Notes under the pieces: generated by a model
The model's database searches: none
What the model saw: only the letters and a program-made list of their open reading frames with translations
What the model was told of the DNA's origin: nothing
Position numbers and translations under genes: made by a program
Shown here: one piece after another, positions 16,705 to 26,845 of the stretch
Position numbering within the stretch: position 1 is the first letter of the stretch
How the letters are laid out: the number at the start of each line of letters is the position of its first letter
Assembly: GCF_025643595.1 (NCBI RefSeq)
Contig: NZ_CP102826.1
Location: 3,286,001 to 3,350,000 of the forward strand
DNA length: 64,000 nucleotides
Reading direction: 5' to 3'
DNA from: Saccharopolyspora rosea
GTDB taxonomy: Bacteria; Actinomycetota; Actinomycetes; Mycobacteriales; Pseudonocardiaceae

Positions 16705-17883
16705 TCAGCCCAGGTGGGCTTCCAGGGCGTCGGCTCCGGCGACCGCGCCGCCGCAGTCGCGCAGTGCCGCGCTCATCTCGCGCAGCCGTGCGCGCATCGC
16801 CTCGTCGGCGGCCACGGCCTCGACGGTCTCGCGCAGCTGCTCGGCGGTGACGGTGTCGGCGTCCAACCGGCGTCCCAGGCCGAGTTCCTCGGCCCGCGCG
16901 GCGTTGGCGGCCTGTTCGGGCATCTGCGGCACGGCCACCAGCGGCACCCCGTAGTACAGCGATTCCATGGTGGAGTTCATGCCGGTGTGCGACAGGAACA
17001 CCGAGGCGTGGCGCAGCACGGAGGGCTGCGGGAAGGACCGCCGCACGTCGAAGTTGGCGGGGATCTCGCCGAGGTCGTCGAGGTCGACGTGCTGGCCGAC
17101 GGACATCGCGACCTGCCAGCGGGTGCCGCCGAAAGCCGACATGCACCGCTGGTAGAACTCGGGCCGGTTGTTGAACGCGGTGCCCAGGGAGATGAACAGC
17201 ACGGGCGCGTGCTCGTCGCGCGGCTGCCAGGGTTGGTCGGCGCGGCTGCCGAGCATCGGGCCGATGAACCGGAACCGGTCGTCGAAGGTCTCGGCGGCCA
17301 GCTGGAACTCGCGGGGCAGGAACACCAGGTTCAGCGGGGCGGGTGGGCCGGACATGGGCGGTTCGGCGGGCACGCCCATCTCGGTGGAGAACTCCTCCAT
17401 GCGCCGGGAGAACTCGGCGAACATCTCCGGGTCGAACCCGGTGGAGTCGGACATGATGGCCTCCCGCAGCGAGAAGTTCTCGTTGGAGGCGAAGTTGGGC
17501 ACCAGGCAGATCTCCGGCACGCCGAGCTCCACGGCGAGCATGCGGCCGGTCATGGTGGCCACGTCGTAGCACACCGCGTCGGGCATGTCCTCGCGGAAGT
17601 GTTCGCGCAGCAGCGGGAACGTGTGCCGTGCGTCGTCCATGAGGTGCTGCATCATGGTCGCCATGCGTTCCGGCGTGAACTGCGGATTCGGTGGCATGGC
17701 CGGCATTTCGGAGGGCAGTCGGAGCACCTCGGCGCCGGTGGCGGCCACCGCGTCGAGCATGTTCGGCCCGACGGCGTAGGTGACGCGGTGACCGCGGCGC
17801 AGCAGTTCCTCCACCAGCGACAGGGTGGGGTTGACGTGACCGGCGGCAGGCATGCTGACGAAGGCGAAGTGTTTTTTCATCAT
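16705..17883 (-). CDS. MGT-type glycosyltransferase (antibiotic-inactivating type)
   Basis: 392 residues; ATGs at 17883 and 17880 are both possible behind GAGGA. It is a GT-B family 1 protein of the macrolide glycosyltransferase type: FAFVSMPAAGHVNPTLSLVEELLRRGHRV at the N-terminus (acceptor-side start), LFISLGTAFNNRPEFY mid-protein, and the donor-binding block FLSHTGMNSTMESLYYGVPLVAVPQMPEQAANA near residues 290-325. Close relatives (OleD, Mgt) glucosylate macrolides or rifamycins. Divergent placement next to a rifampicin-monooxygenase-like gene makes rifamycin glycosylation a reasonable guess. No rifamycin-type element is seen directly upstream of this gene on its own strand. Confidence 0.85.
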   Translation of the reverse strand: MMKKHFAFVSMPAAGHVNPTLSLVEELLRRGHRVTYAVGPNMLDAVAATGAEVLRLPSEMPAMPPNPQFTPERMATMMQHLMDDARHTFPLLREHFREDMPDAVCYDVATMTGRMLAVELGVPEICLVPNFASNENFSLREAIMSDSTGFDPEMFAEFSRRMEEFSTEMGVPAEPPMSGPPAPLNLVFLPREFQLAAETFDDRFRFIGPMLGSRADQPWQPRDEHAPVLFISLGTAFNNRPEFYQRCMSAFGGTRWQVAMSVGQHVDLDDLGEIPANFDVRRSFPQPSVLRHASVFLSHTGMNSTMESLYYGVPLVAVPQMPEQAANAARAEELGLGRRLDADTVTAEQLRETVEAVAADEAMRARLREMSAALRDCGGAVAGADALEAHLG

Positions 17884-18176
17884 TCCTCGTGTCGGGACGA
17901 CCCACTAACCGGAAGTCCATTATCCGCTTCTGCGGGTGGTCGCGCCCTGTGTCGCTCCGCACGCCCCCAGCGCACGGATTGTCCACTTCGACTGGTTCGC
18001 GGTGACTTTTCCCGTGCGCGGCGGCGAAAAACCCCTCGGCGGTCGCGCCGATGCGCAGCGACCGGACGTCGAAACCGGGCGCGTTGTGGCGGCGGCCACG
18101 CGCTTGCCGTTCCGCGATGGGATCGGCGGGCCCGGGAGCGCTTGGGCGGTGCGCGCGGGCTACCGAGCACGAAACC

Positions 18177-18193
18177 GTCCGTCCACAACGGAC
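18177..18193. promoter_or_regulatory. 17-bp palindrome, copy 1
   Basis: GTCCGT-CCACA-ACGGAC is a perfect 6-bp inverted repeat. The same bases plus one flanking C recur at 30184-30201. Here it lies between the divergent glycosyltransferase and rox genes, and may be an operator. Confidence 0.45.
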
Positions 18194-18199
18194 AGTTGA

Positions 18200-19795
<1,596 letters not shown>

Positions 19796-19818
19796 GCAGC
19801 GGGCCCGGGCGGTGCGGG

Positions 19819-20586
19819 TCAGGGCAGGGTGAGCACGCGAGGCCCGTCGTCGGTGACCGCGACGGTGTGCTCGACGTGCGCCGCGCGGCTGCCGTCGGCG
19901 GTGCGCAGCTCCCACCCGTCGGGGGCGTGCGCGATGTCGTCGGCACCGCCGGCCAGGAACATCGGCTCGATCGCCACGACCAGGCCCGGCCGCAGCGGGG
20001 CGCCCTTGCCCGCGGCACCGTCGTTGGCCACGAACGGCGCCTCGTGCATGCTGCGGCCCACGCCGTGCCCGCCGACGAGCTCGGGGATGCCGTAGCCGGC
20101 GCTGCGGCCGACCACGCCGACGGCGTGCGAGATGTCGCCGATGCGCCCGCCGGGCCGGGTGGCGGCGATGCCGTCGGCCAGGGCCTGGCGGGCCGCGTCG
20201 GTCAGCGCGGTGTCCTCGGGCCGGGCCGCGCCGACGCTGAAGGTCACCGCCGCGTCGCCGCACCAGCCGTCCACCCGGGCACCGCAGTCGACGCTGAGCA
20301 GGTCACCGTCGCTCAGCACGCGGTCGTCCGGGATGCCGTGCACGACCGCGTCGTTGACCGACGCGCAGATGACGCCGGGGAACGGTCCCGGCGCCCAGCT
20401 GGGGTGGTAGTCCAGGAACAGCGGCACGGCCCCGGCCTCGTCGATCACGGTGCGCGCGATCTCGTCGAGTTCCCGCAGCCGCACCCCGGGCTTGGCCTGC
20501 GCGCGCACCGCCTCCAGGGCTCGCGCCACGACGCGTCCGGCTTCGCGCATCACGTCGAGTTCGTCCGCCGACTTCAGTTCGATCAC
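19819..20586 (-). CDS. map: Methionine aminopeptidase, type I
   Basis: 255 residues from a GTG at 20586 with a GGGGAG site. It has the MetAP metal ligands in order: SVDCGARVDGWCGDAAVTF (first Asp pair, DG.CGDAA), GYGIPELVGGHGVGRSMHEAPFV (His in GGHGVGRxMHE), VVAIEPMF (Glu) and AHVEHTVAVTDDG (Glu in E-H-T). It removes initiator methionine co-translationally. Actinomycetes usually have more than one map gene; this solitary copy, away from secY/adk, is likely a secondary paralogue. It converges on rox with a 23-base gap. Confidence 0.95.
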   Translation of the reverse strand: MIELKSADELDVMREAGRVVARALEAVRAQAKPGVRLRELDEIARTVIDEAGAVPLFLDYHPSWAPGPFPGVICASVNDAVVHGIPDDRVLSDGDLLSVDCGARVDGWCGDAAVTFSVGAARPEDTALTDAARQALADGIAATRPGGRIGDISHAVGVVGRSAGYGIPELVGGHGVGRSMHEAPFVANDGAAGKGAPLRPGLVVAIEPMFLAGGADDIAHAPDGWELRTADGSRAAHVEHTVAVTDDGPRVLTLP

Positions 20587-21285
20587 GATGTTCTCCCCGC
20601 CACGCACCGGCCACTTCCCCGTCCTGGTGCCACGGCCCCGGAGCGCCGGACGGCGCGTCAGCGCACCGGGGTGCGCAGCGCGGCGGCGCGGATCGCCAGC
20701 AGCACCGGCAGCGAGCCCGCCGACAGGATGTCCGCGCCGTCGCGCAGCGGTCGAGCCACGGCCGCCAGGTCGATCTCGATCAGCGCGACGCCCGTACTGT
20801 ACAGCCGTTCCGCGCCGGTGGGGCCCGCTTCTCGCACGTCGGCAGCGGACACCGGCAGCGCGGTGGCGCCGAAGAACTCCGGTTCGCCGCCCCGTCGCCT
20901 CCACCGCGCGAAGCCGACCGAGTTCGGTGCCGGGACGGGTTCGCTCGTCGGCGCGCCACGCGGTGCCGATCCACCGGAGGCAGGGCGGACCCCGGGTCCC
21001 GTCGCGGCCCGGTCGAGTCCTAAGGCAGCCTTAAACGCTGCCGAAGCACACCGCAAACCCGCCGCGCCCCTCGTGACCCGCGACCACTGAGCACAGTCCA
21101 CTGAGGACTCATGTGGAGTGCTGTTTTCCTTGGCAGTCAACAGATTCCGCGGCAATCGCGCCCGAGACCCGCCTCGCGTCACAGCGCGGGAAGGCGTCGG
21201 CGCGGACCTTGAGGATCACCGCGGGTCCGCTACTATCCGCCAACCGGGTCGGGGATACGAACAACGGCACACGACAGGAGCTTCC
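20587..21285. other. Intergenic region with an unassigned minus-strand frame and a palindrome
   Basis: A minus-strand frame ending at 20658 gives a protein-like C-terminal stretch (GEPEFFGATALPVSAADV ... YSTGVALIEIDLAAVARPL ... SLPVLLAIRAAAL), but no plausible start with a ribosome binding site, and the N-terminal part is low-complexity. It could be the tail of a decayed gene I do not recognise. TAAGGC-A-GCCTTA at 21021-21033 is a perfect palindrome faintly like an iron-regulator (DtxR/IdeR) half box. The gap also holds the promoter region of the gene at 21286. Confidence 0.35.
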
Positions 21286-21732
21286 TTGCCCGTCGACCAT
21301 CCCGACCCCGTTCGCCGCTGGTGGTGGCGCAGCCCCCTGCCGGCCCGCCTGCTGCCCGCGCTCGGCCTGCTGGGCGCCACCGCCACCGCACTGGCCAGCG
21401 CCCTCCCCTCCACCGGCGCCGACGACCTGTCCGAACACCTGCCGTCCCGGCACACCACGCCCGCGCACACCGCGGCACCACTCAGCCCCACCCCGACACC
21501 CACTCCGACCAGCGGCACGCGCCCCGAGGGCTCCCGAACCCCGCACCCGGCCACGACCGCCACCACCCGCCCGACCCCGGCCAGCACCGCCCCGGCCGAC
21601 GACTGGGTGCCCGTGGTCGTCACCGACCGCCCCTGCGATCAACGCGGCGACTTCGCCCGCACCGCCAACGGCGCAGCCGCCAGCTGCGAACCCGACGACC
21701 ACGGACGCCTGAGGTGGACGACCCAGTGGTGA
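21286..21732 (+). CDS. Hypothetical membrane-anchored Pro/Thr-rich protein
   Basis: 148 residues from a TTG at 21286 with AGGAG five bases upstream. A short basic N-terminus (VRRWWWRSPLPARLL) leads into one hydrophobic segment (LLPALGLLGATATALASAL, about residues 18-37), then a long Pro/Thr/Ser-rich spacer typical of cell-wall-spanning regions. It ends with a small domain carrying two Cys (VVVTDRPCDQRGDFARTANGAAASCEPDD). Probably anchored in the membrane with an external tail. It overlaps the next gene by four bases, so the two form an operon. Family not recognised. Confidence 0.6.
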   Translation: MPVDHPDPVRRWWWRSPLPARLLPALGLLGATATALASALPSTGADDLSEHLPSRHTTPAHTAAPLSPTPTPTPTSGTRPEGSRTPHPATTATTRPTPASTAPADDWVPVVVTDRPCDQRGDFARTANGAAASCEPDDHGRLRWTTQW

Positions 21733-22337
21733 ACACGACCGACACCCCCACCGACCGCCACCACCTCGCCGCGCTGCGCCTGCTCGACATCGACCTCGCC
21801 CGCCGCGGCGAGGACACCGTCGAACTCCTCCCCGTCCGCCCCCACCACGAACCCCTCGCCAAAAACCCCGTGCACGCCCCGCGCAACCAACACCACGACA
21901 CCGACCCGCCCGACGACCCCGCACCGCGCGGCCGCCGCCACGACGGCACCATCCGCACCACCGGATGGCTCCAACTCGGCTCACACCCGGTCAGCTCCGG
22001 GCTGTGGGCCACGCTGACCGGCGCCATCCCCGGCTTCGCACTCATCCACGTCTGCGCGTGGCTGGCACTGATCCTGCCCACCGCGGCCTACGCGCTCTGG
22101 CGCGTCACCACCCGCCGACTCCTCCCCGCCTCCACCGCCGTCAACCGCGACCGCCGCCGCGCCGACCAGCTGCGCCCCGGCACCGCGGTACGGCTGCACG
22201 GACCCATCGGCCCGGTCGGCGTCATCACCCACCTCACCCGCGTGGCCGACGACCGGGTGCTGATCGGCTTCGACGGCGGCGGCACCCGCCTGCTACCCGC
22301 CGACGCCGAATGCCACGTCGTCGAACTACGCGACTGA
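21729..22337 (+). CDS. Hypothetical membrane protein with C-terminal small barrel-like domain
   Basis: 202 residues from a GTG at 21729 overlapping the previous stop (GTGA). The N-terminal ~80 residues are polar and His/Pro-rich. A hydrophobic region (LWATLTGAIPGFALIHVCAWLALILPTAAYALW, about residues 92-125) can form one or two membrane segments. The C-terminal part (LRPGTAVRLHGPIGPVGVITHLTRVADDRVLIGFDGGGTRLLP) looks like a small beta-rich domain. Function unknown; with the preceding gene it probably forms an envelope pair. Its 3' end overlaps the converging phosphatase gene by 12 bases. Confidence 0.6.
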   Translation: MNTTDTPTDRHHLAALRLLDIDLARRGEDTVELLPVRPHHEPLAKNPVHAPRNQHHDTDPPDDPAPRGRRHDGTIRTTGWLQLGSHPVSSGLWATLTGAIPGFALIHVCAWLALILPTAAYALWRVTTRRLLPASTAVNRDRRRADQLRPGTAVRLHGPIGPVGVITHLTRVADDRVLIGFDGGGTRLLPADAECHVVELRD

Positions 22338-23030
22338 GCCGCCGTCCGCCCCGGACGTCGACGCGCCGGTGGACCCGCCGACCACCGCGTCCGACGACTC
22401 CTCGTCCTTCGGCGGCAACAACCCCGACACATCCCCACCCGTGTCGTTGATCCGCAACACGAACGGCCGCGTCGCGGTGTAGCGGACCACGCTCACCGAA
22501 CACGGATCCACCACGATCCGCTGGAAGGAGTCCAGGTGCAGCCCCAACGCGTCAGCCAGCACCGCCTTGATCACATCGCCGTGCGTGCACGCCAACCACA
22601 CCGACTTCTCCCCCATCCGCCGGTCGTGATCGCGCACCGCGGCCACCGCCCGCGCCTGCACCTGCGCCAGGCCCTCACCGCCCGGGAACACCGCCGCCGA
22701 CGGATGCTGCTGCACCACCCGCCACAACGGCTCCTCGGTCAACTCGCTGATCTTGCGGCCGGTCCACTCGCCGTAGTCCACCTCGGCCAGCCGCTCCTCC
22801 ACCACCGGCTCCAGACCGCGCTCAGCGGCCAAGCCGGCCACCGTCTCCCGGCAGCGCTGCAACGGCGAGACCACCACCCCCGCCAGCGGAACCCCCGCCA
22901 ACCGGGCCACCAAGCGCTCGGCCTGACCCGAGCCCGTGGCATCCAGGCCCACACCGGCCGAACGCCCCGCCAGCGTCCCGGAGCCGTTGGCCTCCGACCG
23001 CGCATGCCGCAACAGGATGAGAGTCGCCAC
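22326..23030 (-). CDS. Histidine phosphatase (phosphoglycerate mutase-like)
   Basis: 234 residues from a GTG at 23030 (VATLILLRHARSEAN). The RHA motif carries the catalytic His (residue 9). SPLQRCRETVAGLAAERGLEP, EVDYGEWTGRKISEL and CTHGDVIKAVLADALGLHLD (second His) are the other blocks of the branch-2 family. MSMEG_4193-type actinobacterial phosphatases end with the pattern VDPCSVSVVRYTATRPFVLRINDTGGD, as here. Substrate unknown. The C-terminus is a low-complexity Ser/Gly tail that overlaps the converging membrane gene. Confidence 0.9.
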   Translation of the reverse strand: MATLILLRHARSEANGSGTLAGRSAGVGLDATGSGQAERLVARLAGVPLAGVVVSPLQRCRETVAGLAAERGLEPVVEERLAEVDYGEWTGRKISELTEEPLWRVVQQHPSAAVFPGGEGLAQVQARAVAAVRDHDRRMGEKSVWLACTHGDVIKAVLADALGLHLDSFQRIVVDPCSVSVVRYTATRPFVLRINDTGGDVSGLLPPKDEESSDAVVGGSTGASTSGADGGSVA

Positions 23031-23284
23031 GACCGCCGAGGGTAGGCACCCCGACCGACAACCCACCACCACCCCCTCCGCAACCACCGCTCAGGGCTGC
23101 CCCACACCGGCCGAACGCCCTGCGACGGCGCACTCCCGCGGAATCGGCGAAAACCGGGCCCGCACCAGCACACCGAGAAACCCCACCACACCCCACCGGA
23201 CGGTGTGATCCACCGCACCACGCCAGGACCCGCCGACGCCGACCTCACCCCCACCAGCGCCCGCAGCGAATACCCTCACCCACC

Positions 23285-24259
23285 GTGGAACACCGACAGC
23301 TCGGCCGCAGCGGCCTCCGCGTCTCCCGCCTCGCCCTGGGCACCATGACCTGGGGACTCGACGTCGACGCCGACACCGCCGCCGACCAGCTCACCACCTT
23401 CCACGACGCAGGCGGCACCCTCGTCGACACCGCCGACGTCTACGGCCCCGCCGAAGAAATCCTCGGCGACCTGCTGTCCGGCCACATCCCCCGCGACGAA
23501 CTCGTCATCGCCACCAAAGCCGCCGCCCGCCGCGCCCCCGGCCCCATCGGCGGCGGCGCCTCCCGAGCCGCCCTGCTCGCCGCCCTCCACACCTCCCTGC
23601 GCCGCCTGCGCACCGACCACATCGACCTGTGGCAACTGCACGCCTGGGACCCCGGCGTCCCCCTCGACGAAACCCTCGCCGCCCTCGACACCGCCGTCAC
23701 CAGCGGCAAAGTCCGCTACGTCGGCGTGTGCAACTACAGCGGCTGGCAACTGGCCACCGCCGCCACCCACCAAACCGCCCACCCCACCCGCACCCCGCTC
23801 ATCACCACCCAGGTCGAATACTCCCTGCTCGAACGCGGCATCGAACGCGAAGTCGTCCCCGCCGCCACCCACCACCACATCGGCCTGCTCCCCTGGGCAC
23901 CCCTGGGACGCGGCGTGCTCACCGGCAAATACCGCAACTCCACCCCACCCGACTCCCGCGGCGCCAGCGACCACCTCGCCAGCTACGTCGAACACCACCG
24001 CACCGAACGCGCCGCCCGCATCGTGCAAGCCGTCCTCACCGCAGCCGACGGACTCGGCACCTCACCCGTGCACGTCGCCCTCGCCTGGCTGCGCGACCGC
24101 CCCCAGGTCACCGCCCCCATCGTCGGCGCCCGCACCACCGCCCAACTCGCCACCGCCCTCGACAGCGACAACCTCACCCTCCCCCCGGCCATCCGCGCCG
24201 CCCTCGACGACATCAGCACCCCCGAACGCAGCTACCCCGAACGCGGCCCCACCGACTGA
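23285..24259 (+). CDS. Aldo/keto reductase
   Basis: 324 residues from a GTG at 23285 (MEHRQLGRSGLRVSRLALGTMTWG). It has the AKR (beta/alpha)8 signature: FHDAGGTLVDTADVYGPAEEILGDLL holding the catalytic Asp and Tyr near residues 48-53, VIATKAA with the catalytic Lys, RRLRTDHIDLWQLHAWDPGVPLDETLAAL, VRYVGVCNYSGWQL and APIVGARTTAQLATAL for NADPH binding. Substrate not predictable. Divergent from the phosphatase gene. Confidence 0.93.
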   Translation: MEHRQLGRSGLRVSRLALGTMTWGLDVDADTAADQLTTFHDAGGTLVDTADVYGPAEEILGDLLSGHIPRDELVIATKAAARRAPGPIGGGASRAALLAALHTSLRRLRTDHIDLWQLHAWDPGVPLDETLAALDTAVTSGKVRYVGVCNYSGWQLATAATHQTAHPTRTPLITTQVEYSLLERGIEREVVPAATHHHIGLLPWAPLGRGVLTGKYRNSTPPDSRGASDHLASYVEHHRTERAARIVQAVLTAADGLGTSPVHVALAWLRDRPQVTAPIVGARTTAQLATALDSDNLTLPPAIRAALDDISTPERSYPERGPTD

Positions 24260-24433
24260 CCCACCCGCCCAACGGAGGAAACGCCGCGCACACCCATACC
24301 CACCCGGCCACCCCGCGTGACACCCTGAAACCCATCCCACCGGGGCAGGCGAACACCCGACCACCACCATCAGGGATGCTGGACGACGAACCGCCCCGCA
24401 CCGGCGGGGCGCGCAAGACCAAGGAGGTCCTCG

Positions 24434-25414
24434 TTGCGTCGTCTGGTCATCACCTGCCTGGCCGCGACCCTGCTCACCGGCTGCGGAACCAACGACGCCA
24501 GCGACCCCCTCCAGGTCACCGACCGCCTCGTCGCCGCCACACCCGCCACCGCACCCCCCGTCACCACCCCACCAGCAGGCACCGTCCTGCCCACCCCACC
24601 CACCCGCCTGACCGCCTACGACCCGGACACCCACACCCTCGTCCTCGCAGGCACCCACGACCTCACCCTGCTCGACACCCGCACCCGCACCACCCGCACC
24701 ACCACCCTGCCCGGCACCCCCGCCGGACTGCGCACCGAAGCCGGCCACGCCCTCGCCGCCCTGCCCGACCAGGATCAGCTCGCCCGCATCGACCTGCGCA
24801 CCGCCGCCGTCACCACCACCCCCGTGCACGGCGGACCCGTCGACGCCGTCGACCTCGACGCGCACCGCACCGCCGTCGCCCTGCGCACCACCCACGCCGT
24901 GACCATCCTGCGCGACGGCCAACCCCAGACCACCACCGACAAGTTCCAGGGCCCCGCCCAACTGCTGCCCGTCGGCCACGACGTCAACGTCCTCGACCGG
25001 CTCGCCACCTCCCTCACCCCGGTCGACCCCACCACCGGCGACAAAGGAGCCGGACTGCGCGCCGGCGAAGGCGCCACCAACGCCGTCACCGACCGCTACC
25101 AGCGCATCCTCGCCGTCGACACCCGCGGGCAGAGCCTGCTCGCCTTCTCCGTCGACCCCCTGATCAACAAGCAGCGCTACCCCGTCCCCGGCGCCCCCTA
25201 CGCACTGGCCTACGACCCGCACCGCGACCTCGCCTGGGTCACCCTCACCGCGACCAACCAGGTCGTCGGCTACGACATCGCCGGCGGAGAACCCCAGGAA
25301 CGCTACCGCTTCCCCACCGTCGGCCAACCCAACTCGGTCGCGGTCGACCCCGACACCGGCGAGGTCTACATCGCCTCCGCCAACGGCGACGGAACACAGG
25401 TGGTGAAACCGTGA
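24434..25414 (+). CDS. Lipoprotein with YncE/SMP-30-like beta-propeller repeats
   Basis: 326 residues from a TTG at 24434 directly behind AAGGAGG. The N-terminus RRLVITCLAATLLTGCG is a lipoprotein signal with lipobox LLTGC near residue 16. The mature part repeats short strands with Asp/Thr-rich turns (RLTAYDPDTHTLVLAGTHDLTLLDTRTR, YALAYDPHRDLAWVTLTATNQVVGYDI, NSVAVDPDTGEVYIASANGDGTQ), the pattern of a YncE-type beta-propeller. It is expected on the outer face of the membrane as a binding or scaffold protein. It overlaps the next small gene by four bases. Confidence 0.8.
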   Translation: MRRLVITCLAATLLTGCGTNDASDPLQVTDRLVAATPATAPPVTTPPAGTVLPTPPTRLTAYDPDTHTLVLAGTHDLTLLDTRTRTTRTTTLPGTPAGLRTEAGHALAALPDQDQLARIDLRTAAVTTTPVHGGPVDAVDLDAHRTAVALRTTHAVTILRDGQPQTTTDKFQGPAQLLPVGHDVNVLDRLATSLTPVDPTTGDKGAGLRAGEGATNAVTDRYQRILAVDTRGQSLLAFSVDPLINKQRYPVPGAPYALAYDPHRDLAWVTLTATNQVVGYDIAGGEPQERYRFPTVGQPNSVAVDPDTGEVYIASANGDGTQVVKP

Positions 25415-25629
25415 GAACGGAAGGAACCGACACCGACCAGGACTGGGAGTACCGGCCGCTGCGCCTGCCACCGGGCACCACCCGGTACAGCGCGGCGACC
25501 CAACTCAGCATCCACGCCGAATTCTCCGGCTGGGAACTCTCCCGCGTCCTGCTCTACTCCGACGGCACCCGCAAGGTCTGGCTCCGCCGACGCCGCACCA
25601 CCCCCGGCATCGGCGAACTCCTCACCTGA
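25411..25629 (+). CDS. DUF5703 family small protein
   Basis: 72 residues from a GTG at 25411 overlapping the lipoprotein stop (GTGA). WEYRPLRLPPGTTRYSAATQLSIHAEFSGWELSRVLLYSDGTRKVWLRRR covers the whole DUF5703 family, a conserved actinobacterial small basic protein of unknown function. Its frequent coupling to a lipoprotein/propeller gene, as seen here, suggests the two act together. Confidence 0.85.
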   Translation: MRTEGTDTDQDWEYRPLRLPPGTTRYSAATQLSIHAEFSGWELSRVLLYSDGTRKVWLRRRRTTPGIGELLT

Positions 25630-25677
25630 CCGCACCCCCACCGGCCGGGACGGACCACCACCCGCCCCGCCGCCCCC

Positions 25678-26727
25678 TCACGGCACCCGGCCGATCCACT
25701 CCGCCGACGCGAACTTCGACTCGATCAACCCCCGCGCCCGCGACTCCTCACCCGCGGTCACCGGACCGTCGACCAACCCGAACCGCGACCGGAACCCCTC
25801 CACCAACCGGTCGATGATCACCTCACGCGCCAAACCCGTCTGCCGCCGCAACGGATCCACCCGCTTGTCCGCACTCGCGATCCCCTTGTCCGACAACTTC
25901 TCCTTGCCAACCCGCAGCACCCGGCCCAACTTCGCCACATCCACGTCGTAGGACATCGTCACGTGGTGCAACACCGCCCCCGCGGCCACCCGCTTCTGCG
26001 CCGCACCACCGATCTTGCCCGCATCCGAAGCGATGTCGTTCAACGGCTCGTACCACACGTTCAACCCCAGCTCCCGCAGCACGCCCAACACCCAGTCGTC
26101 CAAGAACGCGTACGAATCCGCGAACGACATCCCCGCCACCAACGACGCCGGCGCGTACAGCGAATACGTCACCGTGTTCCCCGGCTCCACGAACATCGCC
26201 CCACCACCGGTGATCCGCCGCACCACCTCGACCCCGTACCGGCGCGCCGCATCCACGTCCACCTCGTTGCGCACCGACTGGAAACTCCCGATGATCGCCG
26301 CCGGCGACGCCCACTCCCAGAACCGCAACGTCGGCGGCCGCCGCCCCGCGGCCACCTCCTCGGCCAACACCTGGTCCAACGCCATGTGCATCAACGGCGA
26401 CCGCGGCCCCTCCCGCACCAACCGCCACTCGTGATCGACCCACTCCGACGCCCGCGTCACCGCCCGCCGCACCGCAGTCGCCACCGCCTCCGGACCGAAC
26501 CCGACCATCCGCACGCCCCCCGACAACCCGGCGCGCACCAACCGCCCCAGCTCCTCGGCGTCCGAATCCGCCGCAGCCCCCTCCAACGACCGGTTGATCT
26601 CCTCCAACGCCTCATCCGGCTCCAGGAAGAAGTCCCCGCTCACCCGCACACCGGACAACCGGCCGCCGACGACCTCCAGATCCGCCACGACCAACTTCCC
26701 ACCGGGGACCTTGTACTCACCGTGCAC
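25678..26727 (-). CDS. lplA: Lipoate-protein ligase A family protein
   Basis: 349 residues from a GTG at 26727 with GGAGG six bases upstream. The N-terminal ~85 residues (GGKLVVADLEVVGGRLSGVRVSGDFFLEPDEALEEINRSLEG) are the LplA accessory domain, here placed before the catalytic part as in several actinobacterial and archaeal proteins. The catalytic biotin/lipoyl-ligase domain has RITGGGAMFVEPGNTVTYSL (the RRxxGGG..H-like lipoate loop), YEPLNDIASDAGKIGGAAQKR with the catalytic Lys, and HHVTMSYDVDVAKLGRVL. It attaches lipoate, or octanoate, to E2 or GcvH proteins. Coding strand is G-rich. Confidence 0.9.
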   Translation of the reverse strand: MHGEYKVPGGKLVVADLEVVGGRLSGVRVSGDFFLEPDEALEEINRSLEGAAADSDAEELGRLVRAGLSGGVRMVGFGPEAVATAVRRAVTRASEWVDHEWRLVREGPRSPLMHMALDQVLAEEVAAGRRPPTLRFWEWASPAAIIGSFQSVRNEVDVDAARRYGVEVVRRITGGGAMFVEPGNTVTYSLYAPASLVAGMSFADSYAFLDDWVLGVLRELGLNVWYEPLNDIASDAGKIGGAAQKRVAAGAVLHHVTMSYDVDVAKLGRVLRVGKEKLSDKGIASADKRVDPLRRQTGLAREVIIDRLVEGFRSRFGLVDGPVTAGEESRARGLIESKFASAEWIGRVP

Positions 26728-26845
26728 GACACACCTCCAACGCACCGCACAACACCGCAGCGCACCGCCTATTCCCCCGCACGCCGGTGAAAACGCACGT
26801 CACACCCGCCACCATGAGACCCACCCCACGACAAGGAGGACCGGC

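Noticed and set aside
20658..21182. Minus-strand frame with a protein-like C-terminus (YSTGVALIEIDLAAVARPL)
   Set aside because: N-terminal part is low-complexity and there is no supported start; at best a gene remnant, so it was described as intergenic only.
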